A DNA stretch of 64,000 bases. It comes from JACKAQ01 sp965227145. Its GTDB lineage: Bacteria; Calditrichota; Calditrichia; RBG-13-44-9; J075. The stretch is from the NCBI GenBank assembly GCA_965227145.1, contig OZ245730.1, positions 6,014,001 through 6,078,000 of the forward strand. The letters are read 5' to 3'. The stretch's first letter is position 1; each line of letters opens with the position of its first letter. Shown in pieces: positions 45,610 to 54,625 of this stretch. Under the pieces are notes generated by a model. The model did no database searches and was not told where the DNA came from. It saw nothing but the letters and a program-made list of their open reading frames with translations. The position numbers were made by a program, and so were the translations under genes.

Positions 45610-45990
45610 ATGAATTTGCAAGACAAATATCGCAGTGTGCTGGAATTGGGATTGCGTTTTGGCGTGAAAGACGGCTACGTAAAAGAAGAAGGCGGCAAGC
45701 TGAAAATGGGCGGCGTCGCCAAAAATCAGATGGAAAAAGATTTGCTGTGGGATCAAATTAAAGCCGTTGGCGGCGAAGTTCCGGCAGATCTGGAAGCCGA
45801 TATTAAAGTTGAAAACACCGATTATTACGGCGTTTACACCGTTCAGCAAGGTGATACGCTCGGGAAAATTTCCAAACTGTTTCTCGGAAAATCCGGGCGT
45901 TACATGGAAATTTTCAACATGAATACGGATCAGCTGAGCAACCCGGATTTGATCAAAATCGGGCAGCAGTTGAAAATTCCCAACAAATAA
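45610..45990 (+). CDS. LysM-domain protein (Kbp/YgaU-like)
   Basis: The 126-residue protein lacks a signal peptide. An N-terminal region resembling a BON domain (about residues 20-70) is followed by a LysM domain (about 73-123: YTVQQGDTLGKISKLFLG, then NPDLIKIGQQLKIPNK). The order is like E. coli Kbp (YgaU), a potassium-binding cytoplasmic protein; that role is an inference. GGAGACAACA precedes the ATG. A strong bidirectional terminator follows. Confidence 0.85.
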   Translation: MNLQDKYRSVLELGLRFGVKDGYVKEEGGKLKMGGVAKNQMEKDLLWDQIKAVGGEVPADLEADIKVENTDYYGVYTVQQGDTLGKISKLFLGKSGRYMEIFNMNTDQLSNPDLIKIGQQLKIPNK

Positions 45991-46010
45991 AACTGACGCA
46001 AATTTCAATA

Positions 46011-46040
46011 AAAAAAGGGCAGTGTTCGCTGCCCTTTTTT
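46011..46040. terminator. Bidirectional terminator
   Basis: Arms aaaaaagggcag (46011-46022) and ctgccctttttt (46029-46040) form a perfect stem with T-runs on both strands, between the convergent LysM and barrel genes. Confidence 0.9.
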
Positions 46041-46064
46041 TATGATTCAGATTTGAAAAATCGC

Positions 46065-47351
46065 TTATTTTCTGAAAAACCGCACATTCGCGATGCCGAA
46101 AAAATAGCTTTCGGAAACGTTGTCGATGGCTGCGTTGCCGGTTCGGCTGCCGCCGAAAAGTTCATCCGCAAATAAATCACTGTGGCGATAATCCAACCGG
46201 CTGAATCCGGCGGACAGATCCACTTCCCAAAATTTCCCGTGAAATCCGGTGCCGGCCGCAAACATCACCCGCGCGTTGGTGCGTTCCAAAAAGCTGGTAC
46301 GATACTGAATGCCCACCCGGAACGGCACCTGATTGAAGAAAATATGTTCGATGCCCGTGGCGATTTTCAGCACGTCGTCCAGCCCGTTGGCGATGTCGCT
46401 GTTGTCATACAGCAACTGCTGATCGGTTTGGCTCCACCATTCGTAGCTCACGTCCACATTCAGTCGCGCCTGTACAATTTGCTGCGCGCGATACTCGAAA
46501 CCGACCGTTGCCTGCATGGGATATTCGACGGTTTCGGTGCCCGGCAGCGCGTCCACAATATTGCCGGTGACCACCGGAAAACTGACGTCATATTCCGCGG
46601 AATAGGGCAATTGCAAATGTCCGCCAAGCTGTGTATGCGGATTAATTTGATACGTTGCCCCGACCGACGCAACCAGCGGTGAATTGCTCAATTCCCGGTT
46701 GCTCATTACCGCCTGATTGTTCGTTTCGTCATCGATAAATGTGACGGAGCGCTCCTGCGTAATATCGCCGCGAATCATACCAAGCTGAAACCCGACATTC
46801 AGCGGTTCGAACACATTGAACGCCGCGCCAAAGCTGTAGCGCATCAGCCGTCCGTCAAACTTGATGCGATTGATCGCCATCGGATCGTCCGGAAAAATGT
46901 TTTCGCGAACTTCCTCTTCGTAATCGTAGTTGAGATCGGTTTCCTCGAACACACCGATGGCAACGGATTTCAGAAACGGAACCGACGCCAGATTCGGATT
47001 GTATTGCACGCTGCCCTGAAGATTGGCAAACCAGTTGTCGTTCACCGCGTAAATGCCGAACGAATTGATATCGTTGAACCGGTCAAAAACCGGGAACGCA
47101 CGGCGCTCTTCCAGACTGCGGGCGCGCAAATTGGCGTTTGCATGAATGCCCGGTTCGTTTGCCGCCATCGCAGCGGGATTGAGCAGCAACGCACCCGCGC
47201 TGCTATTGGACACCGATCCGGCACCGGCAAGCCCAAGCGTGCGCGCATCCGGGAATCGCCAGCTTTCCCCAACGGGAAACGCGAGATAACTTTGGGCGAA
47301 AACACCGACTGTAAATAGTTGTAAAATTAGAAGTTGTCGTAGCTTCAACAA
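46065..47351 (-). CDS. FadL/OmpP1-like outer membrane barrel protein
   Basis: The TTG at 47351 has GGAG 7 bases upstream and gives a 428-residue product whose signal peptide ends in VGVFAQ. The next segment SWRFPDARTLGLAGAGSVSNSSAGALLLNPAAMA is typical of FadL/PorV barrels, in which the N-terminus plugs the pore. The remaining strands alternate hydrophobic and polar residues up to FGIANVRFFRK. FadL imports hydrophobic compounds; PorV relatives serve type IX secretion. The two cannot be separated here. A longer frame starting from a TTG at 47390 overlaps vapC by 13 bp and is rejected. Confidence 0.82.
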   Translation of the reverse strand: MLKLRQLLILQLFTVGVFAQSYLAFPVGESWRFPDARTLGLAGAGSVSNSSAGALLLNPAAMAANEPGIHANANLRARSLEERRAFPVFDRFNDINSFGIYAVNDNWFANLQGSVQYNPNLASVPFLKSVAIGVFEETDLNYDYEEEVRENIFPDDPMAINRIKFDGRLMRYSFGAAFNVFEPLNVGFQLGMIRGDITQERSVTFIDDETNNQAVMSNRELSNSPLVASVGATYQINPHTQLGGHLQLPYSAEYDVSFPVVTGNIVDALPGTETVEYPMQATVGFEYRAQQIVQARLNVDVSYEWWSQTDQQLLYDNSDIANGLDDVLKIATGIEHIFFNQVPFRVGIQYRTSFLERTNARVMFAAGTGFHGKFWEVDLSAGFSRLDYRHSDLFADELFGGSRTGNAAIDNVSESYFFGIANVRFFRK

Positions 47352-47377
47352 GGTTAAGCTCCAAATTAAAGATATTT

Positions 47378-47773
47378 TTATTGCAACCAATTTTCGATTT
47401 GCAAATCCTGAATTCGTTTGAAATGCTGTAAGTTGTTTGTTACCAATATTCTATTATTCGCAATTGCTATAGCTGCAATCATGATATCCGCATCCGGCAG
47501 CATGACACCATTCATGGATAGCATTGCCTTTATTTCTCCAAATTTTTCAGCAGATTTTTTGTCAAATCCAACATTGGCAATTGTGCTGGCTACTATTTTT
47601 ACGTTACGTTTATTCTTTAAAACCTGCTGTGATTTGAAAGCACCAAAATACAATTCAGCAATCGAGATAATCGAAATTCCGAGGTTTTCGATACCAGCCT
47701 CAAGTGATCTCCTTTCGATTGCAGTATTCCCTTTCAGCCAATAAATGACAATGTCTGTATCGAGGAGATACAT
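47378..47773 (-). CDS. vapC: VapC-like PIN-domain toxin RNase
   Basis: The 131-residue protein has the PIN acidic residues: Asp5 (LLDTDIVIYWL), Glu40 (AELYFGA), Asp94/Asp96 (LPDADIMIAAIAI), and VTNN (Asn113) in the place of the fourth acid. It is probably a toxin that cleaves tRNA or rRNA. Its ATG overlaps the antitoxin stop as TAATG, so the pair is translationally coupled. Immediately downstream is the FadL-like gene. Confidence 0.9.
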   Translation of the reverse strand: MYLLDTDIVIYWLKGNTAIERRSLEAGIENLGISIISIAELYFGAFKSQQVLKNKRNVKIVASTIANVGFDKKSAEKFGEIKAMLSMNGVMLPDADIMIAAIAIANNRILVTNNLQHFKRIQDLQIENWLQ

Positions 47774-47988
47774 TACAGTTTTACTTTTCTGCCTTTTGAC
47801 CGGGCTGAAATAATTTCATTGACGATGTCATCCGCAGCTCGTTCATCTTTCCAAATTCCGCACAGTCCAGATGCTTCCTTCGTTGGTTCAACATCCTTTA
47901 TTAGAATGCTCACTTCGGTGCCATCGGGTAATTCCAGCGGTTTGTCAGTAATGATTTTTTTGTTCTTGATGATCCCTGTAATGAACAT
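47773..47988 (-). CDS. Putative antitoxin of the VapC-like pair
   Basis: The 71-residue protein starts with a strand-rich segment (IIKNKKIITDKPLELPDGTEV) like small AF2212/DUF104-type antitoxins, and ends in a charged helix (DDIVNEIISARSKGRKVKL) that would bind the toxin. It precedes vapC with TAATG overlap, in the usual antitoxin-toxin order. No named family is firm. Confidence 0.72.
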   Translation of the reverse strand: MFITGIIKNKKIITDKPLELPDGTEVSILIKDVEPTKEASGLCGIWKDERAADDIVNEIISARSKGRKVKL

Positions 47989-48043
47989 TGGAATTCCTCA
48001 CAAATGTTTATCAATGGACAATTAACAATGGACAATTAGCAAC

Positions 48044-50629
48044 TCAAAAATGGAAATTAAACTCCATATAATAATACTCCTGCGACGGCTGGATAAGGCT
48101 GGCGCCATAATAGCGTCCGTCGATGTAGCTGCTGTTGCCTGGCTCAATCGGCTCGTTGTTGGCATCGCGGGCTTGCGAAAAAGTGATGGCTTTTTGGTAA
48201 TCGCGGGTGTATTTCAGGCGCATGCTCATGCGATTGCTAATCCGCGAATACACCGAAAACCACAGCCGTGTGGCGCCGCGCTCGCTGTTGGTTACGATAA
48301 ATTCCGTGTCTTCAAAATTCCACAGAAATCCTTTGTAAAAGCCCAAAAATCCGCGGAATTTCAGCCATTCGTTGAAGTTGTGGGTATAGGTTGCGCCGAT
48401 GGCGGTTCCCGGCAAAGCTGCCGTTCCGCCCAAGTTGGTATCATCGTAATTTTGTCCCGGATCGGTCGGATCAGTCGGGAAAGACAGCCGCGGCCGCGGG
48501 CGGAAATTCACCCGGGAATCCGCATACAGCAAACTCAAATCGTTAAATCGCGACAGCCGCAGCCGCAACTGACCGCGGAATTCGGCGTTTTCGTAATATT
48601 CCAGCGTTTTATCGTTCAACGCCTCACGTCCCTGATATTTCTGCCGCAGCGAAACCGTTATCGGGAAAACCGGGCGGAATTGCAGCGTTCCGCTCAGGCG
48701 ATATTGCGGCACGTCGTCTGCGTTGCGCAGCCAATTGTCGTATTCCATCGACAGCGTGAACTGGCGGTTGATCTGGTATCGTGTATTAAAATAAAATCCG
48801 CGCTCCGCCTGCGGCTGGGGATTGTTGGAATACAATTGATAATAAAATGAACTTTGCAGATAAAAATAATCTTCGTAAATGGTGCGTTTGTAGCGGCGAT
48901 AGTTGGAAAATGAGCGCTGATACGGATTGTCGAATCCGGTTTGATAATTGCGATACAACGCCATAAAATTAAAGCTGTTGTATTGAAAATACGCGCTGCC
49001 CACAAACGCCCACGGATTGCGACCCTCGCGGAACAGTCCCATCCCGGCGCTTTTATCGAGCTCGGCATATTCCGCCTGAAAACTGGCGTTTTTGTAAACG
49101 CTCTGGAAATCTACCCCGTAAATGCGGCGGAACGATTTGGCATCGCTCCAGAATGCGTTTTCGCCATCGGAAACGCTGCCGCCGTACGATGCGTAAATTT
49201 CGTTATCGGGGAGGGTGATCAGCCCAAGATTGTCCGCACCGACGATTTCGGTGATTTCCGGACGCAGCGGGCGATCGTACGCGCTTTCGTAATAGGTGAA
49301 CCCGATTTGGGTCGCCGGAAGCACATCGTATGCGGCGTGAAATCCGAGCAGCAACTCTTTCACGGAATCGCGCCAGCCGAGGCTGTCGAGCTGTCGCGCG
49401 GGATCTCCGGGCGCATAAGCAAAACGCTGGTCGAGCACAATCATTTGGTTCACCGGATTGACCAATTCGCCATTATACAGCACGGCCTGGCGATTGAGAA
49501 TCGCGTCGCGTTCGTCAAATCCGCCGAACAAATAGAGGTGCGCATTGCCGAATTGCAGTTGCGTCGCTGCACCGGTGAGGGTGTATTGGCGAGTGCGGGA
49601 ATTATCGCCGGAAAGCCCGATGTAGCTTTTGCGGAACCCGAAACCGGATTTTCGCGGCTGGAAAAAATCGCTGTTTTCCATAATTACGCCCTGCCCGAAA
49701 GCCAGCGAATAATTCCCGACATAAAATTTGCGCATCTGCACCGGACCCAGATTCCGGTTCTCCAAACCAATGTAAAATTTGGGTTTAGGCACGCTGGCAA
49801 ACCCGAGGTCCGACTGAAATACCGGCTCGCCGAGGGCGTGCCAGTGGGAAATGCCCATTTTTACATCCGGTCCCCAACTGGCAATCAGCCGGGAATACAC
49901 ATCCGGATATTGGTTGCTGATAATACTGCCGGAAACTGCGTCCGTCAGCCCTGCGCCCTGCGTGCTGGTGTTGATTTCCGCTTCTTCGGTCATAAACGGC
50001 GCGTTGGTCATCCGCACCATCCAGTTGCCATGAAACGCTTTTTCGCTAGCGGTGCTGCCAAACGAAACAAAATTGCTGGCGTTGCGATACCCGTAATACG
50101 AGAGATACGGCGCACTGCGCAGATCGCGCTGGCTGTTGATCCGCCCGATCGTATTGCGATAATTCACGATTGCCGCGGCATCCACCGGCGAGACGCTCTG
50201 CAAATTGAGCAGCTCGTCATAGCGCATTTCGTTGATGTTGGACGGCTCCAAAGCGCGTTCGATCCAGCTATCCACCAACGCCTGATTAGCGCCCTCATCG
50301 CCGCCCCACTGATCCAGCCGGAAATACAGTTCGTTCAGCCGCTCTTCCCGTTCGGATGCCGCCCGGAACGGCTCAATTCGCACCAGCGACTTCAGTTTGA
50401 GCAACGTTTCCTGATCAACGCCCTGCACATCGCGCAGTTCAAAAATATTGGCGAACGGCCCCTGATAAGTGATGCGCTCGTAAATGCGCTCCGCTAAATC
50501 GTGCGATAGCGGTAGTTGCAAAATTTCTTCAAATGATGCGTTGTTCAGATCCAGCGGCTGATCCGGCGAAATGTCCTGTGCCGCCAGCACCGCCGACAGC
50601 AGTAAAATTGAGATAAGTGTTCGAATCAA
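48044..50629 (-). CDS. Helix-hairpin-helix protein fused to an outer membrane barrel
   Basis: The 861-residue protein has a signal peptide (ISILLLSAVLAAQ), then ComEA-like helix-hairpin-helix segments: LDLNNASFEEILQLPLSHDLAERIY, ELRDVQGVDQETLLKLKSL and, about residues 130-175, EMRYDELLNLQSVSPVDAAAIV. The rest is a beta-barrel of many Tyr/Phe/Arg-rich strands ending in YYYMEFNFHF. The HhH motifs bind DNA or act as spacers in secreted ComEA-type proteins. DNA uptake is a possible but unproven role. It lies 76 bp downstream of the toast-rack-like gene on the same strand as an ECF sigma gene, suggesting one operon. Confidence 0.72.
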   Translation of the reverse strand: MIRTLISILLLSAVLAAQDISPDQPLDLNNASFEEILQLPLSHDLAERIYERITYQGPFANIFELRDVQGVDQETLLKLKSLVRIEPFRAASEREERLNELYFRLDQWGGDEGANQALVDSWIERALEPSNINEMRYDELLNLQSVSPVDAAAIVNYRNTIGRINSQRDLRSAPYLSYYGYRNASNFVSFGSTASEKAFHGNWMVRMTNAPFMTEEAEINTSTQGAGLTDAVSGSIISNQYPDVYSRLIASWGPDVKMGISHWHALGEPVFQSDLGFASVPKPKFYIGLENRNLGPVQMRKFYVGNYSLAFGQGVIMENSDFFQPRKSGFGFRKSYIGLSGDNSRTRQYTLTGAATQLQFGNAHLYLFGGFDERDAILNRQAVLYNGELVNPVNQMIVLDQRFAYAPGDPARQLDSLGWRDSVKELLLGFHAAYDVLPATQIGFTYYESAYDRPLRPEITEIVGADNLGLITLPDNEIYASYGGSVSDGENAFWSDAKSFRRIYGVDFQSVYKNASFQAEYAELDKSAGMGLFREGRNPWAFVGSAYFQYNSFNFMALYRNYQTGFDNPYQRSFSNYRRYKRTIYEDYFYLQSSFYYQLYSNNPQPQAERGFYFNTRYQINRQFTLSMEYDNWLRNADDVPQYRLSGTLQFRPVFPITVSLRQKYQGREALNDKTLEYYENAEFRGQLRLRLSRFNDLSLLYADSRVNFRPRPRLSFPTDPTDPGQNYDDTNLGGTAALPGTAIGATYTHNFNEWLKFRGFLGFYKGFLWNFEDTEFIVTNSERGATRLWFSVYSRISNRMSMRLKYTRDYQKAITFSQARDANNEPIEPGNSSYIDGRYYGASLIQPSQEYYYMEFNFHF

Positions 50630-50705
50630 GTTATTGCTTCTGGTTTCGGGTTGTTGATTCCGGATGTGGAAAATTTATCCTTCACCCTTTATCATTTATC
50701 CTGTA

Positions 50706-51584
50706 TTAATCCAGCCATTCTACTTCAACTTTGGAAACGCCGGCTTCCACGCGAATATCAAGTTGCGGACGGTCGCTGTTCCATAAATCATTGGTGTAAT
50801 AATCCCCGTTTTTGCGCATATCATGAACCGAAATACTGGTCAAAAAAGAATCGCTCATTCGAATACGCACGCCGATATCGCGCGGCAGATAAATGGTTAA
50901 TTGCCCCATTCCGATTTCCAGATCGGCGCTCATATTGCCCGTCATTTTGCCATCGAAATAGAAGGTGTACTCACCCAAACCGCCTTCAAAATCGAGGCTT
51001 TCGAGATTGGCATTGCCGATTCGCTGCAGCGTCATTTCACCAACGCCGCTTTCGATATCCATATCTTCCATCCGGATGGGATTCGGTTTGCTGAAATCGA
51101 TGCGCAAATCGCTGACCGCCGAAGCGATTTCCAGTTCGGAAATCTGAAATCCGCCCAAATCCCAATCTGCTTTGGCAATTTCCAGCTCGAAATCGAGCGA
51201 CAGCGGCACGCGATCGGTAAATGCCAAACGGCACACCCAATCTTTAAATTCATCAAAATCAATATCTTTGCTGTTGCCGTTTCCTTTTTGGTTGACAGAC
51301 TCGCCAAAGTGAAGCCTCAGCTTGCCTTCATCGCCTTCTGTTCGATATTCGATGCGCGGCGGTTCTTCCAAAAATGAAAATTCACCGGCGAAGGCATCGT
51401 TTCCGCCCGCTTTCTCGATGATCACATTGGCGACGCTAACGTTTACTTTTGCAGAAACCGATGTGGCGTTTTCCAGCGGAAATGACTGTTCCGATTTGCG
51501 GATTTCTTTGTTTTTATCCGCTTCTGCGGCAACCAGCGCAACAGATGTGAGCAAAAAAACAGCTAAAAAAAATGTGCTTTTCAT
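50706..51584 (-). CDS. Exported protein with LiaF/toast-rack-like fold
   Basis: The 292-residue protein has a signal peptide (FFLAVFLLTSVALVAA) and then a long series of short, regularly spaced strands, such as SVSAKVNVSVANVIIEKAGG, LEIGMGQLTIYLPRDIGVRI and DIRVEAGVSKVEVEWLD. This is the toast-rack/DUF4097-DUF2154 type of right-handed beta fold, seen in envelope-stress proteins of the LiaF group. Function unknown; envelope sensing is an inference. The 21-bp gap to the ECF sigma gene upstream suggests one operon. Confidence 0.7.
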   Translation of the reverse strand: MKSTFFLAVFLLTSVALVAAEADKNKEIRKSEQSFPLENATSVSAKVNVSVANVIIEKAGGNDAFAGEFSFLEEPPRIEYRTEGDEGKLRLHFGESVNQKGNGNSKDIDFDEFKDWVCRLAFTDRVPLSLDFELEIAKADWDLGGFQISELEIASAVSDLRIDFSKPNPIRMEDMDIESGVGEMTLQRIGNANLESLDFEGGLGEYTFYFDGKMTGNMSADLEIGMGQLTIYLPRDIGVRIRMSDSFLTSISVHDMRKNGDYYTNDLWNSDRPQLDIRVEAGVSKVEVEWLD

Positions 51585-51605
51585 GGCGGGTCGTTTCGTT
51601 TTGGG

Positions 51606-52187
51606 TTAAAAAATGTCCCGGATATTTTTGTTGAGCATTTCCCGCGCGCGGAAAATCCGTGCTTTTACGGTGCCCAGCGGCAACTGCAGCAATTCGGAAA
51701 TTTCTTCGTACGATTTTTCCTCTTTGTGGCGCAGCACAATCACCTGACGGTAGCGCGGCGGCAGCGCCTGAATGGCATCGTCGATCATTTTGCTGCGTTC
51801 GCGATCGATAATTTGGCGTTCCGGTGTGGGATCGTGATCGGGCAGTTCGAACTGAACTTGCTCATCTTTGTATTTCACGGGTTCGTCGATGGAGTAAGTG
51901 CGCAGTTTTTTCTTCCGCAGAAAATCGATGCAATTATTGGAGGCAATTTTCATCAACCAGGTGGAGAAAGCGAATTCTTCGTTAAACGATTGCAGCGCGC
52001 TAAACGCTTTGATAAACGCTTCCTGGCACAAATCTTCGGCTTCCTGCGGATTGCGAACCATACGTAACATCACATGATACACGAGGTTACGGTATTTATT
52101 CAGCAATTGCTCGAAGGCTTTCTGATCGCCATTTCGAGCCTTTTGAATTAGCTGCTGGTCTTCTAATTTTCGTTCGTCAACGCTCAT
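51606..52187 (-). CDS. ECF-type RNA polymerase sigma factor
   Basis: The 193-residue protein has region 2 (about residues 26-92: YHVMLRMVRNPQEAEDLCQEAFIKAF, ending IASNNCIDFLRKK) and region 4 (about 130-185: LPPRYRQVIVLRHKEEKSYEEI, then LGTVKARIFRAREML). It resembles RpoE/SigW-type sigma factors. No anti-sigma factor with a zinc-binding motif is encoded next to it. It probably directs the downstream toast-rack and HhH-barrel genes. ATG at 52187. Confidence 0.95.
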   Translation of the reverse strand: MSVDERKLEDQQLIQKARNGDQKAFEQLLNKYRNLVYHVMLRMVRNPQEAEDLCQEAFIKAFSALQSFNEEFAFSTWLMKIASNNCIDFLRKKKLRTYSIDEPVKYKDEQVQFELPDHDPTPERQIIDRERSKMIDDAIQALPPRYRQVIVLRHKEEKSYEEISELLQLPLGTVKARIFRAREMLNKNIRDIF

Positions 52188-52348
52188 CTAAAAGATACTT
52201 TTGCGGTTAATTTCACGCTTAGTGAAAGGCGGCGGCGCACTCCCCAATTATGAGTTAGAAATATATGGAATCTCATTTCCATTTGCAAATATAATGAAAG
52301 TCGGAATTTTACGGCGACAGGCAGCGAACCGGAAGACAGCCGAAAAAA

Positions 52349-52388
52349 AATGCCGGCAACATCAGCTTTGGGCGATGTTGCCGGCATT
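52349..52388 (-). terminator. Strong terminator of the first DUF4412-like gene
   Basis: Arms aatgccggcaacatc (52349-52363) and gatgttgccggcatt (52374-52388) form a 15-bp perfect stem. The minus strand then runs into eight Ts. It lies 35 bp past the stop at 52424. Confidence 0.92.
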
Positions 52389-52423
52389 CGATTAATTTAC
52401 ACGGCAAAAAATGTTATCGGAAA

Positions 52424-53305
52424 TCAGCGCTTGCGAGGTGTGGTTGCCTGCGGCATTTCCTCGAGCGTTTTTAGCTGCGTTAAGCCTTCCGGGATTTTGA
52501 AATCGTTGGCTGTGAGCGCAACTTCACTGACTTCTGTCAATTTGTTGGAGCGGGTCAGGTTTCCGTTTTCGATGATATTCGTTTTCACCGGAACGCCGGA
52601 ATACCCATATTTTTCGTCCATATCCATTTTGGTGAAATCCATTTTCGGCAAAATTTTATGTTGCCGTTCTGCACCGAGCACTTCCACAAAATTGTGCAAT
52701 TTATCGAAAATCGCCAGATTTTCTTTGGTCAAACCGAGTGTTGCCAAATCGGTTGTCCAAATTTCCTTCGTTTTCGAATCGTTGATTTTGGCGCTGTATT
52801 TTGTGCAATTCCAATCGTTTACCGTTTCCGTTCCGGCTTTGCTGAACATGATTTTATCATCATCTTTCATCATGCCCATTTTATCGCCTTTTGCATCGGG
52901 CATGTGTTTATCAGCCATTTTTTTCTGGTCTTCGGACATATCCTTCATCGCGTCCGAGGATTTATCCATCGCCTCTTTCATTTCCGGTTTGTTCATGGCT
53001 TTGTGCACGTCGCTCATCGAAGACTTGATTCTTTCCAAATCTGCTTCGGTAATTTCCATCAGCGTTCCATCACTGATATTCGCTACATTTAATACCTTGT
53101 CCGCACCGTTGAAAAAAACAATGGAATGACCGTTGATGCCTTGCGACTCAATCTTCAAATTATCCATATCTAATAATATGGTTACCGTTTCCGTTTTATC
53201 GTGACCGTTTGTCGTCTGGGATATGATTTTATGCCCTTTGGCAAATCCCGCATAGCCGAGAATAGCTATGGTTAAGAGAAATTGGAAAAATTTATGGTGA
53301 TTCAT
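52424..53305 (-). CDS. DUF4412-like exported protein, paralogue A
   Basis: The 293-residue protein has a signal peptide (FLLTIAILGYAGFAKG), an N-terminal beta region, a Met/Asp/Lys-rich helical insert (about residues 90-155, for example MADKHMPDAKGDKMGMMKDDD), and a C-terminal beta region (YGYSGVPVKTN, VALTANDFKIPEGL). It closely matches paralogue B, so the pair arose by duplication. The layout is like DUF4412 proteins; function unknown. The ATG at 53305 has GGAGG 8 bases upstream; a longer frame from 53377 is rejected. The C-terminus has an arginine-rich end (PRKR). Confidence 0.75.
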   Translation of the reverse strand: MNHHKFFQFLLTIAILGYAGFAKGHKIISQTTNGHDKTETVTILLDMDNLKIESQGINGHSIVFFNGADKVLNVANISDGTLMEITEADLERIKSSMSDVHKAMNKPEMKEAMDKSSDAMKDMSEDQKKMADKHMPDAKGDKMGMMKDDDKIMFSKAGTETVNDWNCTKYSAKINDSKTKEIWTTDLATLGLTKENLAIFDKLHNFVEVLGAERQHKILPKMDFTKMDMDEKYGYSGVPVKTNIIENGNLTRSNKLTEVSEVALTANDFKIPEGLTQLKTLEEMPQATTPRKR

Positions 53306-53536
53306 TATATATGCCTCCGATTTGGTTGAACCTGTTAATTTATTCATTTTTCTGATTGAAAAACGAATAGTATGCAAACTATATGAAATAATATCGGTGG
53401 CGCAAGGTTATTTATCACACCGGAGTTAAAATCCGCGGATGGATTTGGATAGAAAAAGAAGTTTTAGCGAGGATCGTGCAAACGCGTTAGCGTGAAAATT
53501 TTACAGAAGCAATGGGCAGTATTCGATCAAAAAAAA

Positions 53537-53566
53537 GCCGGTAATGGTTAATAAGCCATTACCGGC
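53537..53566 (-). terminator. Strong terminator of the second DUF4412-like gene
   Basis: Arms gccggtaatgg (53537-53547) and ccattaccggc (53556-53566) form a stem followed on the minus strand by eight Ts. It lies about 29 bp past the stop at 53595. Confidence 0.9.
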
Positions 53567-53594
53567 AAAATGTGTGCGCGCTGTAGGGCAGTTA

Positions 53595-54479
53595 TCACTT
53601 CATGTCTTGCATTTGATCAAACATCTGCTGTTTTTTTAACCCTTCCGGAGTTTTGAAATCATTTGCGCTGAGGCTGATTTTGGTTACTTCCAACACTTCG
53701 GTTGTTGAGGCGAGTTTGCCGTTCACAAAATCATTATTTTTAACCGGAACGCCGGAGTAGCCGCGTTTGGCTTCGGCTTCTTTGCTGCCAAAGTTCATGA
53801 GCGGCGCCATTTGGTTGCCCATTTGCGGCGATAATTTGTCAAAAAATTTGCCCATTTTTTTGAATACGGCGAAATCGGATTCGCTCAATCCAAAATTAGA
53901 CATGTCCGTCGTCCAAACTTCTTCGGATGTTTGTCCGTTTTCTTTGCCGATGTATTTTGTGGTTTTCCAACTGTTTACGGTTTCGCTGCCGGATTTTTCA
54001 TAGGTCACATTCGGCTCATCCATTGCGTTCATATTCATGCCGCCGCCACCCATATTGGGCATCATCTTTTTCATCATTTCCTGCTGTTCTTTGGGCAGAT
54101 CTTTCATTTTTTCCTGTGCCTGGCGCATGGCTTCGGCAATTTCCGGGGAGTTCATCATGTCTTTCATTTGATTTTGGGCCTGATCCATTGTCGCACCCAT
54201 TTTTTCCAAATCTTTTTCGGTAATTTCCATAATGGTGCCTTCGGTTATATTGGCAAGCACCATTTTGTTTTCGGAGCTGCGGAAAAGGACAATCATATGC
54301 CCGCTTTTGCCTTTCGATTCCATGCTCAAATTGTCGTTGTCAAATTTTATTGTGCTGGTTTCCGACGGGTTCCCCTTTGCATCTGTTGTTTTGGAAACCA
54401 CTTTAACGCCTTTTGCAAAGCCGGAAAAACTGATCAACACTGCAACTAAAATAGATTTTACAAACCACCTGCTTTTCAT
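53595..54479 (-). CDS. DUF4412-like exported protein, paralogue B
   Basis: The 294-residue protein has the same plan as paralogue A: a signal peptide (FVKSILVAVLISFSGFAKG), a first beta region with VLANITEGTIMEITEKDLEKM, a Met-rich helical insert (EMMKKMMPNMGGGGMNMNAMDE), and a C-terminal beta region (GYSGVPVKNNDFVNGKL, ISLSANDFKTPEGL). The insert is longer in Met residues than in A. Methionine-rich stretches can bind Cu(I) or similar metals, but this is speculation. The ATG at 54479 has AGAGG 8 bases upstream. Confidence 0.75.
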   Translation of the reverse strand: MKSRWFVKSILVAVLISFSGFAKGVKVVSKTTDAKGNPSETSTIKFDNDNLSMESKGKSGHMIVLFRSSENKMVLANITEGTIMEITEKDLEKMGATMDQAQNQMKDMMNSPEIAEAMRQAQEKMKDLPKEQQEMMKKMMPNMGGGGMNMNAMDEPNVTYEKSGSETVNSWKTTKYIGKENGQTSEEVWTTDMSNFGLSESDFAVFKKMGKFFDKLSPQMGNQMAPLMNFGSKEAEAKRGYSGVPVKNNDFVNGKLASTTEVLEVTKISLSANDFKTPEGLKKQQMFDQMQDMK

Positions 54480-54625
54480 ACGTGTGCCTCTATGTTTATT
54501 GAACATAAGTTAAAACAATTACTTATGGATTATTCGTATTACGAAAGTTTAATCTAATTTTAGATAAGGAAGGATTGCAAGGAAAAATATCACAATTCGG
54601 AGAATAGCCTGCCGGATGGCGTGAT

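Noticed and set aside
48941..50497. 518-codon plus-strand reading frame
   Set aside because: It is antisense to the HhH-barrel gene and its translation is rich in Ala/Arg/His with no recognisable domain.
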